A stretch of 38,875 bases of DNA. It comes from JBBSEZ01 sp038239195 (GTDB lineage Bacteria > Planctomycetota > Planctomycetia > Gemmatales > Gemmataceae). The translations under genes were made by a program, and so were the position numbers. How positions within the stretch are numbered: the first letter of the stretch is position 1; the number at the start of each line of letters is the position of its first letter. The stretch is from the NCBI GenBank assembly GCA_038239195.1, contig JBBSEZ010000029.1, positions 1 to 38,875 of the forward strand, written 5' to 3'. A model generated the notes under the pieces. It made no database searches, had not been told where the DNA came from, and saw only the letters and a list, made by a program, of their open reading frames with translations. Below are positions 14,820 to 23,430 of the stretch, piece after piece.

Positions 14820-16106
14820 TCAAATCACCGTCCCGTCCGGCACCACGGCCCCCTTGGGCACCACCACGATCCCCTCGCGAATCGCGTAGTTCTCGCCCTC
14901 CGCCTCGCGCAACTTCCGCTCGTTGACGATCCGAACGTCCGTGCCGATGCGGCAGTCCTTGTCGAGGATGGCTCGCTCGATCACGCAGCCATCGCCCACC
15001 CCGAGGTCGGGGACGCGCTGGAGCCGATTGGCGGCGCGCTCGTCCTCCGTCTCGTAGCGGTCGGCGCCACAAACCACGGTGTCGCGCAACGTCGCGTTCT
15101 TGCCCACGCGCGTGCGCAGCCCAAGCACGCAGCGCTCGATGCGAGCCCCTGCCTCGATCAGGCAGCCGTCGCTGATGAGCGACTGTTCGAGCCGGGCGCC
15201 GCGCACCTGCGAGGCGGGGAGGTTGCGCACGTGCGTGAAGATGACGCCGTCGGGGCTGTGAAAGTCGAACGGCGGGGTGGTGGTGGCGAGGGCCAGGCTG
15301 GCCTCGTGGTAGGTCTTGATGCTGCCCAGGTCCTCCCAGTAGGCGTCGAACAGATGGGCCTGGAAGCGGTGCGTTCGCAGGTTGCGGGCGAACAACTCCG
15401 TGACCAGGTCGGTCGCGTCGGGCTGGGCGGCGAGCAAGTCGAACAGCACCTCGCGCCGGCACAGGTAGATGCCGGTGTTGGCCAGGTGCTCGCGCCCCAC
15501 CCCCGCCAGGCCGCGTTTCTCGAGCCACGGTGCCGGGGCCCGGAGCGCGTCGAGCTGCTCCGCCGACTGCGGCTTCTCGACCAACTCGACGATGCGGTTG
15601 TCGTCGGCGAGCCGGACGACGCCCACCTTGGGCGCCTGCGCCCGCGGCACAGGATGGACGGCGATGGTGACGTCGGCCCCCGTCTCGCGGTGCGTCGCCA
15701 GCAACTCGCGGTAGTTCATGCGATACAGGCCGTCGCCGCACAGGATCAGGGTGTCGGTGGCGCCGTCGGCCTTGAGATAGCGCAGGTTCTGCCGCACGGC
15801 GTCGGCGGTGCCGCGATACCAGTCGGTCGCCTCGTTGGTCTGCTGGGCGGCCAGTACCTCGACGAACCCGCGCGTGAACGGGGCGAACTTGTAGGTCTTG
15901 GCGATGTGGCGGTGCAGGCTCACGGAGAGGAACTGGGTGAGGACGTAGATGCGCGGCAGCCCGCTGTTGATGCAGTTGCTGATCGGGATGTCGATCAGCC
16001 GATACTGCCCCGCCACCGGCACGGCGGCGGCGCTGCGCAGCTTCGTCAGCGGGTAGAGGCCGGCGCCGCGACCGCCGCCGAGGATCAGGCCGAGAACGTC
16101 TTGCAT
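14820..16106 (-). CDS. glgC: Glucose-1-phosphate adenylyltransferase homologue with altered catalytic loop
   Basis: A 428-residue protein of full GlgC length: nucleotidyltransferase fold, then a left-handed beta-helix of hexapeptides from about residue 290. GlgC makes ADP-glucose for glycogen. The overall match is strong (YRLIDIPISNCINSG, GDGLYRM at 124-130, EKP at 177-179). But the pyrophosphorylase signature, usually GxGTRLYPLT..R.KPAVP, reads GRGAGLYPLTKLRSAAAVP at 12-30: the Thr, Arg, Lys and Pro are Ala, Gly, Ala and Ala. The corresponding Arg and Lys are needed for catalysis in this family and are missing in non-catalytic plant large subunits. It may be a regulatory subunit or have another substrate. 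It lies 120 bases downstream of the ABC permease gene and may share its transcript. Confidence 0.85.
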   Translation of the reverse strand: MQDVLGLILGGGRGAGLYPLTKLRSAAAVPVAGQYRLIDIPISNCINSGLPRIYVLTQFLSVSLHRHIAKTYKFAPFTRGFVEVLAAQQTNEATDWYRGTADAVRQNLRYLKADGATDTLILCGDGLYRMNYRELLATHRETGADVTIAVHPVPRAQAPKVGVVRLADDNRIVELVEKPQSAEQLDALRAPAPWLEKRGLAGVGREHLANTGIYLCRREVLFDLLAAQPDATDLVTELFARNLRTHRFQAHLFDAYWEDLGSIKTYHEASLALATTTPPFDFHSPDGVIFTHVRNLPASQVRGARLEQSLISDGCLIEAGARIERCVLGLRTRVGKNATLRDTVVCGADRYETEDERAANRLQRVPDLGVGDGCVIERAILDKDCRIGTDVRIVNERKLREAEGENYAIREGIVVVPKGAVVPDGTVI

Positions 16107-16226
16107 GGCGTGCTACCTCTTCGGGGACCGTCCCTGTTGCGAGCAGCGTTCGAGCGGTCTTTGTTGTATCCCACACCCACACGATGGCCGCAAGCGGATT
16201 CCTGCTCGTGAGGCCCCGCGTGCGGG

Positions 16227-17204
16227 CTACCCGCCTCGGTTGGCCGCGCGGCGCTTGAACAGCTCGTCGCCCACGGTGCCCACCAGCAGCGCGAGCCCGA
16301 TGATCGTGTACTCGATGCTGTCGGGCACCTGGAGGAAGATGATCAGCGTCTTGATGAGCGGCAACACGGCCGTGCCCAGCAGGATGCCCACGACCGTGCC
16401 CTCGCCGCCGCGCAGGCTGCACCCGCCCAGGACCGCCCCGGTGATCGCGTAGAGCTCGTAGAGCGTCCCGGCCTGGGGCGGGGAGGCGGCGCCCACGTCC
16501 AGCAACTCGAGGACGCCGGCCAGGCCGGCGAGCCAGGAGCAGGTGACGTAGGCGAAAATCTTGTAGCGATCCGTCGGGATGCCGGCGTAGCGCGCGGCCT
16601 GCTCGTTCCCGCCGATGGCGTAGAGGTAGCGCCCGTAGACGCTCCCGTGAAGCAGCGCGGCCAGCACGCCGGCGAGGGCCAGGGAAAGCACCAGAATGAT
16701 CGGCACGCCGAACGCCTTGCCCTGCGCCAGCGTCACCCACCGCTCCAGGTCCGCCAGGAAGGCCGGCGTCACGCCAGGGCTGTTGCGGGCGGTGCCCAGT
16801 CCGATGTCGCTCGCCGAGAGCTGCTTGGCCAGCCCGCGGTAGACGAACAGGCCGCACAGGGTCACGAGGAAAGGCTGCAAGCGCAACTGGGTGATGAGCA
16901 AGCCGTGTACCAGTCCGATGACCATGCTCCCACACAGGACGAGGATGACGGCGACGGTGGGAGGCACTCCCTTCCCCATCAGGACGGCGAAGGCGACGGC
17001 GCTGAGGCCGACGAGCGAACCGATCGACAGGTCGATGCCGCCCGTGATGATGAGCAGGCCGGCGCCGAGGGTGAGGATGCTGTAGAAGCCCTGGCGCCGG
17101 GCCATGTCCTGCAAGTTCTCCGGGTCGCTGGCGTTGGGGTTCGACGCCATGAGCACGCCGAACAGCACCGCGACCAGCAAGAAGACGCCCAGCAACCGCG
17201 TCAT
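16227..17204 (-). CDS. RbsC-type sugar ABC transporter permease
   Basis: A 325-residue inner-membrane protein with about eight to ten hydrophobic helices, of the BPD_transp_2 family that imports ribose, xylose, galactose or related sugars. The GGIDLSIGS motif near residues 55-63, AIGGNEQAARYAGI and the GEGTVVGILLG stretch are diagnostic. I chose the ATG at 17204, which overlaps the ATPase stop codon by four bases (ATGA) and has GGGGGGAG just upstream, so the two are translationally coupled. It forms the membrane channel with the ATPase and the binding lipoprotein coded next door. The exact sugar cannot be told. Confidence 0.92.
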   Translation of the reverse strand: MTRLLGVFLLVAVLFGVLMASNPNASDPENLQDMARRQGFYSILTLGAGLLIITGGIDLSIGSLVGLSAVAFAVLMGKGVPPTVAVILVLCGSMVIGLVHGLLITQLRLQPFLVTLCGLFVYRGLAKQLSASDIGLGTARNSPGVTPAFLADLERWVTLAQGKAFGVPIILVLSLALAGVLAALLHGSVYGRYLYAIGGNEQAARYAGIPTDRYKIFAYVTCSWLAGLAGVLELLDVGAASPPQAGTLYELYAITGAVLGGCSLRGGEGTVVGILLGTAVLPLIKTLIIFLQVPDSIEYTIIGLALLVGTVGDELFKRRAANRGG

Positions 17205-18742
17205 GCGCTCCCCCCATTCGTGGCCATCGCCTCGCCTGCCCTGCCGGTGGCGAGGTTCATCACGGCGGTCTCGCTGAGTTCTTCCCGCGCCAGTTCCCCC
17301 GCCAATCTGCCCTGGTGCAGCACCAGCACCCGGTCGCTCATGCCCAGCACTTCCTCGAGGTCGCTGGAGATCATCAGCACCGCCACGCCCGACTCGGCGA
17401 GCTGGTCGATCAGGGCGTAAATCTCGCCGCGCGCCCCCACGTCCACGCCGCGCGTCGGCTCGTCGAGGACGAGCACGCGCGGCGAGCGGCCGAGCCATTT
17501 TCCCAGCACCACCTTCTGCTGGTTGCCTCCCGAGAGCTGCCCCGTCGGCTGGTTCAGCCCCGACGCCCGAACGCGCAGCCGTTCGCTCAGGCGGCTCGCC
17601 AGTGCTTCTTCCCGGCGCGGCACGACGAAGCGCAGCGACGACACCGCGTCGAGGTTGGGGAGGGTGAGGTTGTAGCGGATGCTGCGTTCGAGGAGGAGCC
17701 CGTGGTGGCGCCGGTCCTCCGGCACCAGGAGCAGCCCCGCGTCGATGGCTGCATGCGGGTGGCCGAGGTGCGCCTTCTGGCCGTCGATCAGCACTTCCCC
17801 CCCGCGAAGCGGGCGGATGCCGAAGAGCGCCTCGGCCAGCTCGGTGCGGCCGGCGCCAACGAGCCCGGCCATGCCGACGATCTCCCCGCCGCGCACGTGG
17901 AAGGACGCCGGCTCCTCGGGCCCGCTCTCGTAGAGAACGCCGCGGGCCTCGAGCCGGACGGGGCCCGGCGCCTTGGCGGCGTGGTTGCGCGGGTGGAGCT
18001 GTTTGAGATCGCGCCCCACCATGAGCCGGACGAGGTTGTCGTGGTTCACGTCATCCTTTGCGAGGTCCCCCGCGTTGCGGCCATCGCGCAGCACGACGAC
18101 GCGGTCGGCGACCTCCTTGACCTCGCCCAGCCGGTGAGAGATGTAGATGACCGCCACGCCTGCCCGCCTCAGGTCGGCGACGACCTCGAAGAGGCGGTCG
18201 GTCTCGCCCTGCGTGAGGCTGGAGGTCGGCTCGTCCATGATGAGCACCCGCGCTTCCATCCCCAACGAGCGGGCAATCTCCACCAGTTGCCGCTGCCCAG
18301 GCTTGAGCGAATCGACGCGCGTGGACGGCGAGCACGTCAACCCGACGCGCGCGAGCAGCGCGGCGGCCCCTCGATCCATCGCCGCACGGTCGAGCCAGCC
18401 GAGCGGCCCACCGTGGAGGATCTCATGGCCGAGGAACAGGTTGGCGGCCACGGAGAGGTTCTCGGCGAGGTTGAGCTCCTGGTGGATGAGGTTGATGCCG
18501 TGCCGCAGCGCGTCGGCGACGCCGGTGAAGCGGACGGGCTGGCCGTCGAGGAGCAGTTCGCCCTCGTCGGGGGCGTGGACGCCGGCGAGCACTTTCATCA
18601 GGGTCGATTTGCCCGCGCCGTTCTCGCCGACGACCGCGAGCACCTCGCCCGCGCTCAGCTCGAGGGAGACGCCGTCGAGGGCCTGAACGCCGGGGAAGTG
18701 CTTGCGCAGCCCGCGCACCTGGAGCAGGAGAGAAGCAGTCAC
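17201..18742 (-). CDS. RbsA-type sugar ABC transporter ATPase (two nucleotide domains)
   Basis: A 513-residue protein with two ABC domains in tandem. The first has Walker A GENGAGKST at 39-47 and a good Walker B (LIMDEPT). The second begins GLVGAGRTEL, the normal degenerate P-loop of this family, and has the signature LSGGNQQK and Walker B LVLDEPT. It energises uptake of a monosaccharide from the cytoplasmic face. The start is a GTG at 18742, chosen because family homology begins within a few residues of it and upstream sequence is not protein-like; no clear Shine-Dalgarno is visible. The binding protein gene ends 74 bases upstream, and the permease overlaps the stop. Confidence 0.92.
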   Translation of the reverse strand: MTASLLLQVRGLRKHFPGVQALDGVSLELSAGEVLAVVGENGAGKSTLMKVLAGVHAPDEGELLLDGQPVRFTGVADALRHGINLIHQELNLAENLSVAANLFLGHEILHGGPLGWLDRAAMDRGAAALLARVGLTCSPSTRVDSLKPGQRQLVEIARSLGMEARVLIMDEPTSSLTQGETDRLFEVVADLRRAGVAVIYISHRLGEVKEVADRVVVLRDGRNAGDLAKDDVNHDNLVRLMVGRDLKQLHPRNHAAKAPGPVRLEARGVLYESGPEEPASFHVRGGEIVGMAGLVGAGRTELAEALFGIRPLRGGEVLIDGQKAHLGHPHAAIDAGLLLVPEDRRHHGLLLERSIRYNLTLPNLDAVSSLRFVVPRREEALASRLSERLRVRASGLNQPTGQLSGGNQQKVVLGKWLGRSPRVLVLDEPTRGVDVGARGEIYALIDQLAESGVAVLMISSDLEEVLGMSDRVLVLHQGRLAGELAREELSETAVMNLATGRAGEAMATNGGSA

Positions 18743-18816
18743 GGCTGGACGCGACCCATCAGAGAAAGGGAGAGCGCCGGCCTCGGGCGTCGAGGCCGGC
18801 CGAAACGAGCCGGAGC

Positions 18817-19833
18817 TCACTGGCCCAGGAGCTTCTCCATCTCGGGCCGGACCTCCGAGGCCTTGAGCCGACCCTTCCCGCCCTCGCGCGTCACGATGCG
18901 CTCGTCGACGTCGATCTTTCCACTCGTGGGCAGGGGAGGGGTTGGCTCCTGCTTGCGGGCCAGAGCGGCCATGACTTCGACCGAGCGCCGGCCGAACTCG
19001 AACGGGTTCTGCACCACGGTCGCGTGGACGTGGCCCGCCTCGATGCCGCGCAGCGTGTCCATGTCCTCGTCGAAACCGACGATCTTCACCTTGCCCAGCT
19101 TCTCGCGCTGGCGCGCGGCCGAGATCAGGCAGGGCGGGTTGTAGGCCCACAGCCCTACGAGGCAGAGGTTGGGCTCGTCCTTGTTGTTGGAGATGACCGT
19201 CTTGGCCTTCTCGGTGCAGACCTTGCGGCTGATGTTGTCGGTGTGCGGCTGCTTCTGATCGAGCCGATACTTGCCGTCGGCGCTCTGGAGGGTGCTCTTG
19301 TCGATGGCGAGCTCTTCGAGGACGCCCTGGACGCGCTCGCGGGCGTTGATCGGTTCGAGCTGGCCGACGAATAGGGCGACGACCCCGCCCTCGGGCATCG
19401 CCTCGCGCACCAGCTTGCCGACGGTTCGGCCGGCCTTGACGTTGTTGGTCCCAATGTAGCAGCGGCGCTTGCTCTTCTCGGCGTCGTTATCGACGGCCAG
19501 CAGCGGCACGCGCAGCGCGACGCGGTCGAGCATGTCGATCTGTTCGTCGGGTGCCTTGACGCTGATCGAGATGGCCTTAACGCCCTGGGCGAGCATCGTG
19601 TCGATGATCTCTTTCTGCTCGGCGGCGCTGCCGGTCGGGGGCCGGCGGAAGACCAGCTCGACGTCCTCCTTGCCGGCTGCCTCCTGCGCGCCCTTTTCGA
19701 CGATGTTCCAGAAGGTCTCGGCGTTGTTGCTGACGAAGCCGACCTTGATGCGCGTCGGGCCGCGCTTGCAGCCCGAGGGAACCAACAGCACCAGTGCCAC
19801 TGTCAGCCAACCCAGCACGCGGAGAGGTCTCAT
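18817..19833 (-). CDS. RbsB-type sugar-binding lipoprotein
   Basis: A 338-residue lipoprotein with a signal sequence and a lipobox (LVPSGC, Cys about residue 22), so it is membrane-tethered outside the cytoplasm. The mature part is a type I periplasmic-binding fold of the ribose/galactose group (Peripla_BP_4): KVGFVSNNAETFW, the ISVKAPDEQ stretch, LAVDNDAEKS, and IVGFDEDMDTLRGI near the hinge. It captures a sugar and delivers it to the RbsC/RbsA-like pair downstream. First gene of the operon. The ligand is unknown; autoinducer-2 or an aldose are both possible for this fold. Confidence 0.92.
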   Translation of the reverse strand: MRPLRVLGWLTVALVLLVPSGCKRGPTRIKVGFVSNNAETFWNIVEKGAQEAAGKEDVELVFRRPPTGSAAEQKEIIDTMLAQGVKAISISVKAPDEQIDMLDRVALRVPLLAVDNDAEKSKRRCYIGTNNVKAGRTVGKLVREAMPEGGVVALFVGQLEPINARERVQGVLEELAIDKSTLQSADGKYRLDQKQPHTDNISRKVCTEKAKTVISNNKDEPNLCLVGLWAYNPPCLISAARQREKLGKVKIVGFDEDMDTLRGIEAGHVHATVVQNPFEFGRRSVEVMAALARKQEPTPPLPTSGKIDVDERIVTREGGKGRLKASEVRPEMEKLLGQ

Positions 19834-19940
19834 GATGCGACTCGTTTGAGGAGAGTGCGACGGCCTTGCCCGTCTCCCCAGAGAATATTCCGAATGCCGG
19901 CCGGGGCAAGCACAAGGCGCGCGGCAGGGCTTGGTTTCCT

Positions 19941-19966
19941 GTAGGACGGCTCGGGAGAGCCGTCCT
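19941..19966. repeat. Single REP-like unit (GTAG foot)
   Basis: GTAG followed by GGACGGCTC-GGGA-GAGCCGTCC, a 9-base stem extended by one further A-T pair. It is the same unit that makes up the doublet at 2757-2814, with a different tetraloop. It lies between the lipoprotein gene at 20020 and the ABC operon, downstream of the former. Confidence 0.65.
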
Positions 19967-20019
19967 CCAAGGAGGCCTTTTCCTGCCGGTGGCCCAAACG
20001 AGAGCGCGGGCGCGCCCTT

Positions 20020-20724
20020 TCACCGCTGCGGGGCCCCCAGGACTGCCGCAGGCGCCTGCTCTTCCGCCCGCTGCAACACCGGGAGGACGTCGTCGAGGTC
20101 GCCGCTGGCGAAGCCGGCCCGCGTGAGATAGCCTCGCGCCAGCAACTCGGGCGGCGGCGGCACCGGGGCAGGGGTGTGAGGCCGGACGCGCTGCTTGTCG
20201 AGCATCGCCAGCTCGACGTGCCGGGTGCCGTCGGACGATCCAAAGGCGCCGTGCGAATCGTTCCCCACCGGCACGTCGGGCGGCACGGTGCGGTCGGACA
20301 GCCGCGAGCGGGGCGGGACCAGCGCCTCGCGTTCGACGACGAGCCGGGCCAGTTCGAGCGAAAGGACGGCCGCGAGCTGGTTGTCGCCGCGACACTGGCG
20401 CACCAGCCCCTCGGTGATGACGATCTGGGGGCTCTCGAAGCTGGTCCCGTTGAACTGGTGCGCGACGTCGGGCTTCGGGTCTCCGCTGGTGGTGAAATGG
20501 GGCCGCAGGGCAATCTGCGGGTTGGCGTCCAGCACCTTGCGGCCGACCTCCGCGACGTGGACCGCGACCGCCTCGGTGGCGGGGGCGTGGGTTGCGCGGG
20601 TGGGGAGGTTCGGGCGGGCTTGCGGGCCGAAGGGGCTGGGGGAGACGAGCATCGAGCTAGTGTCGTCGCCGAAGCAGCCGGCCAGCAGGAACAGCCCACA
20701 CAGGGGCACGAGGCGACGGTACAT
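20020..20724 (-). CDS. Degenerate M48-like lipoprotein
   Basis: A 234-residue lipoprotein (signal peptide, lipobox LLAGC, Cys near residue 17). The middle resembles peptidase family M48: PQIVITEGLVRQC followed by DNQLAAVLSLELARLVVERE. In active members the second stretch reads ELAAVLAHEIGH with the zinc ligands HExxH. Here both histidines are absent (SLELAR) so protease activity is not expected. The C-terminal part is proline-rich and ends QRAEEQAPAAV. It may be a structural or regulatory relic in the envelope. It is the last gene of a - strand group; a long hairpin lies between it and the oxidoreductase gene upstream. Confidence 0.75.
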   Translation of the reverse strand: MYRRLVPLCGLFLLAGCFGDDTSSMLVSPSPFGPQARPNLPTRATHAPATEAVAVHVAEVGRKVLDANPQIALRPHFTTSGDPKPDVAHQFNGTSFESPQIVITEGLVRQCRGDNQLAAVLSLELARLVVEREALVPPRSRLSDRTVPPDVPVGNDSHGAFGSSDGTRHVELAMLDKQRVRPHTPAPVPPPPELLARGYLTRAGFASGDLDDVLPVLQRAEEQAPAAVLGAPQR

Positions 20725-20810
20725 GGCACCCCTCCGGTGACGCGATCCTCCTACCCGAAGTGGCGAAGGGATAGCGTCGGCGGGGCGGCGTGTCCAGGGC
20801 AGTTCGCGGA

Positions 20811-20862
20811 GCGCGAAACGGCAAGCAAGCAAGAGGGGCCCCTGTTGCTTGCCGTTTCGCGC
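20811..20862. repeat. 18-base perfect-stem hairpin between two genes
   Basis: Arms 20811-20828 and 20845-20862 are exact reverse complements around a 16-base loop that itself contains a 10-base palindrome (AGGGGCCCCT). It begins 5 bases past the stop of the oxidoreductase gene on - and lacks a T-run. It may stop transcripts with help from Rho, or be another repeat family; GCGCGAAACG also recurs at 41-50. Confidence 0.65.
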
Positions 20863-20867
20863 GGTCC

Positions 20868-21860
20868 TCAGCGCGTCCCGATCTTCAGCAGCACCTTGCC
20901 CTGGCGCCCCGGCGTCGCCGCCAGGCGCACGGCCGCCTGCACCTCGTCGAGCGGGAAGGTCGTGCCCACCTCGCTGCTGAGCACGCCTTCGCGCAGCAGT
21001 CGGCCGATCTGGCGGAACAGCATCAGCATCCGCAGCGGGCCTTGCGAGCGCACCCACTCCGACAGCCAGAACCCCTCGATGCGCTTCTGGCCGTCCATCA
21101 GCGCCCGCGGATCGACCGCCATCGGCTCGGCCGACAGGGTGCCGTACACCAGCAACCGCCCGCCGCGCCCCAGCGCCTTCACCGCGTCCGAGCCCGTCGA
21201 TCCGCCCACGGCGTCAATGGCGTAGCGCACCCCCTCGCCGTTGGTCAGCGCCCGCACGCGCTCTACCAGGGGCTCCTCGTTGGTCGCGATTACGGCGTCG
21301 GCCCCGAGGCGCTTCAGCTCTTCGACCTGCTCGCGCCGGCGCACGACGTTGAGCGTGCGAAAACCCTCTGTCTTGCCGAGGCGGATGACCATGCGGCCCA
21401 GCGCGCTCCCCGCGGCGGTTTGCAGCAGCCAGGCGCCTGCGGGCACGTTCAACACCTGGCGCGTCATCACCAGGGCGCTGGCGGGGTTGACGAAGAAGCT
21501 CGCGGCCTGTTCGTCGGTCAGCGCATCGGGCACCGGCACCGCCTGGCGCGCGGGGATGACCACCTGCTCGGCCCAGTTCCCGCCCCCGCTGTTCAGGACG
21601 GCGACGCGCTTGCCCTTCACGCGCCAGGCCAGGATGCCCGATCCTTCCTCGACGACGCCAACGCCCTCGAAGCCCGGCGTCGAGGGCAGGGTCGGCTGCC
21701 GGCCATATTCGCCGCGGACCATCAGCAGATCGGACGGGTTGATCGGGGCGGCCAGCATGCGCACGCGCACCTGCCCGCGCCCCGGCTTCGGCGCTGGCAC
21801 CTCGCGCACCTGCAGCACCTTCTCGGGGTCGCCCCAGCTATCCAGCACGACGGCTTTCAT
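20868..21860 (-). CDS. Zinc-independent MDR oxidoreductase (quinone/enoyl-CoA reductase-like)
   Basis: A 330-residue medium-chain dehydrogenase/reductase. It has the N-terminal GroES-like fold (INPSDLLMVRGEYG...PGFEGVGVV) and a Rossmann domain with the nucleotide-binding loop AAGSALGRMV. The cysteine and histidine ligands of zinc alcohol dehydrogenases are absent. The NPSDLL motif and PGFEGVG stretch are typical of quinone reductases and the mitochondrial-type trans-2-enoyl-CoA reductases, which reduce C=C bonds with NADPH. I chose the internal ATG at 21860, with GGGAGG upstream, over an in-frame start at 21896. The PhoD gene stops 36 bases upstream, so the two may be co-transcribed. Confidence 0.85.
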   Translation of the reverse strand: MKAVVLDSWGDPEKVLQVREVPAPKPGRGQVRVRMLAAPINPSDLLMVRGEYGRQPTLPSTPGFEGVGVVEEGSGILAWRVKGKRVAVLNSGGGNWAEQVVIPARQAVPVPDALTDEQAASFFVNPASALVMTRQVLNVPAGAWLLQTAAGSALGRMVIRLGKTEGFRTLNVVRRREQVEELKRLGADAVIATNEEPLVERVRALTNGEGVRYAIDAVGGSTGSDAVKALGRGGRLLVYGTLSAEPMAVDPRALMDGQKRIEGFWLSEWVRSQGPLRMLMLFRQIGRLLREGVLSSEVGTTFPLDEVQAAVRLAATPGRQGKVLLKIGTR

Positions 21861-21896
21861 GCGCCCTTCGCCTCCCTGGCGGTGTTGTTTCGCCAC

Positions 21897-23291
21897 TCAT
21901 TTTTCCACAATCCGCACCTGCTTGAGCTCTTTCACCCGGACCTGCGGTTGGTCGTTGAACAGCGTCACCGTCCCCGTGACGCGAATGCGCTTGCCGGCGT
22001 AGTGCGTCAGCGGGTCGATCTTCGCCTTCTTCCACTCTGCTTCCAGCGCCTTTCCGTCGAGGACCACCGCGAAGTTGCGCTCGCTGCGGAAGTCCGCCAG
22101 CGAGTTGAGGAAGATCATCGCTCCGTTCCGGCTCTTGCCGACGCCGCGCACATCCATGTCGAGGGTGTACACCTTGCCGACGTACTTGCGCGCCTCGGCG
22201 GCCAGGTTCGGCCCCGCCTTCTTGCCCGGCTGCAACCGGCTCAGCGGCACCTTCTGTTGGATGGTGACCTCGCCCTCCTCGTCGCGCACTTGGAGGCGGA
22301 GGAGCGGATCGGCGCGGTCCCAGTCGATGGTGAGGAGGCCGAAGTTGTTGCCCACGTTCATCGTGGCGACGCGATGCTTGTTCGGCTCCAGCGCCCGCCA
22401 GCGCTTGTTGCCCTGGTTCAGCCCGCTCGAGGTCAGGTCGAAGAGCGGATAGTCGAGCCCCGCGTCCATCTGCGAGAGTTCGGCCAGGTGCCGGTCGCCG
22501 CTCAACAGGATGACGCCCGCCGCCTTGCTTTCGCGCAGCAACTCGAACAGCCGGGCGCGCTCGCCGGGGAAGTTCATCCACTTCTCGAAGCCGTGGTCCT
22601 CGGCCACGACCTGGATGCTGGAGACGAGCAGCCGCACTTCAGCGGGGGCCTTCAACTGCTCGCCCAGCCACTTCCACTGCGCCTCGCCCAGGATCGTGGC
22701 GCCCTTGTCGGGGTTGGGGACGTAGGGCACCACGCCGCCAACTCGCTTCGCCCCCTTCTTGAGCGGGCTGCGAAAGTAGCGCGTGTCGAGGAGGATGACC
22801 TGCACGCGCTTGCCCGGTGGGCCGAAGACCTCGGCGTGATAGACGCCCTCCTGCTTGCGGCGCGGCGAATTCTTGGCGACGCCGAAAAAGTCGAGGAATG
22901 CCTGCTGCGACTCGCGCTTCTTCGGGTACTCCGCCCCCGCGTCGTTGCCGCCATAGTCGTGGTCGTCCCAGGTCGCCAGCACCGGGCTCGCTTTGAGCAA
23001 CTTCTGGTAGCCCGGCTCGGCGGCCATCTTGGCGTACTTGGCGCGCATCACGTTCAGGTCTTCGGTGTCGGCGTAGATGGTGTCGCCGATGAAGAGGAAG
23101 AGGTCGGGTTTGGTCGCGACGATGGGCCCCCAGATGGGCTGGGGTCGGTCCTGGTGGGCACACGAACCGAAGGCGATGCGCGAGAGGGGCTTCTTCTTCG
23201 CACCGTCCTGGCCGCCGGCGGGCAAGCCAAGGGCGGCCAGCAGCACAAGCCCGAGACAGGCCGTAACGGCGCGGCGAGAGGTGCCGGACAT
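21897..23291 (-). CDS. PhoD-type alkaline phosphatase/phosphodiesterase with extra C-terminal domain
   Basis: A 464-residue exported enzyme with a signal peptide (hydrophobic residues about 8-25, then GLPAGGQ). PhoD motifs are present in order: FGSCAHQD, LFIGDTIYADT, TWDDHDYGGND, LLDTRYFR and LSGDRHLAE, which bind Ca/Fe metal ions. Family members release phosphate from phosphoesters and teichoic-acid-type diesters outside the cell. After about residue 330 there is a beta-rich extension ending in HYAGKRIRVTGTVTLFN, which resembles an OB-like fold found in planctomycete exported proteins; that is inference. GAGGAG precedes the ATG. Expression under phosphate limitation would be expected, but I see no clear Pho box. 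Confidence 0.88.
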   Translation of the reverse strand: MSGTSRRAVTACLGLVLLAALGLPAGGQDGAKKKPLSRIAFGSCAHQDRPQPIWGPIVATKPDLFLFIGDTIYADTEDLNVMRAKYAKMAAEPGYQKLLKASPVLATWDDHDYGGNDAGAEYPKKRESQQAFLDFFGVAKNSPRRKQEGVYHAEVFGPPGKRVQVILLDTRYFRSPLKKGAKRVGGVVPYVPNPDKGATILGEAQWKWLGEQLKAPAEVRLLVSSIQVVAEDHGFEKWMNFPGERARLFELLRESKAAGVILLSGDRHLAELSQMDAGLDYPLFDLTSSGLNQGNKRWRALEPNKHRVATMNVGNNFGLLTIDWDRADPLLRLQVRDEEGEVTIQQKVPLSRLQPGKKAGPNLAAEARKYVGKVYTLDMDVRGVGKSRNGAMIFLNSLADFRSERNFAVVLDGKALEAEWKKAKIDPLTHYAGKRIRVTGTVTLFNDQPQVRVKELKQVRIVEK

Positions 23292-23430
23292 GGGGACGGT
23301 CTCCTCGCGTGGATGATCTCGGTTGTCGATTTACGAGAAGCGAGGGCGGGGGGAAGGTGTCGGGGCAACTTTCGCGGAGCACAGCGGGGCCGGCGAGGGC
23401 GCGTGTCGAATGCGGGCGCCCGGCGGGCCC

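Noticed and set aside
14679..16211. A 510-codon + frame opposite the GlgC gene
   Set aside because: It starts in the same palindromic repeat and is antisense to a well-conserved enzyme.
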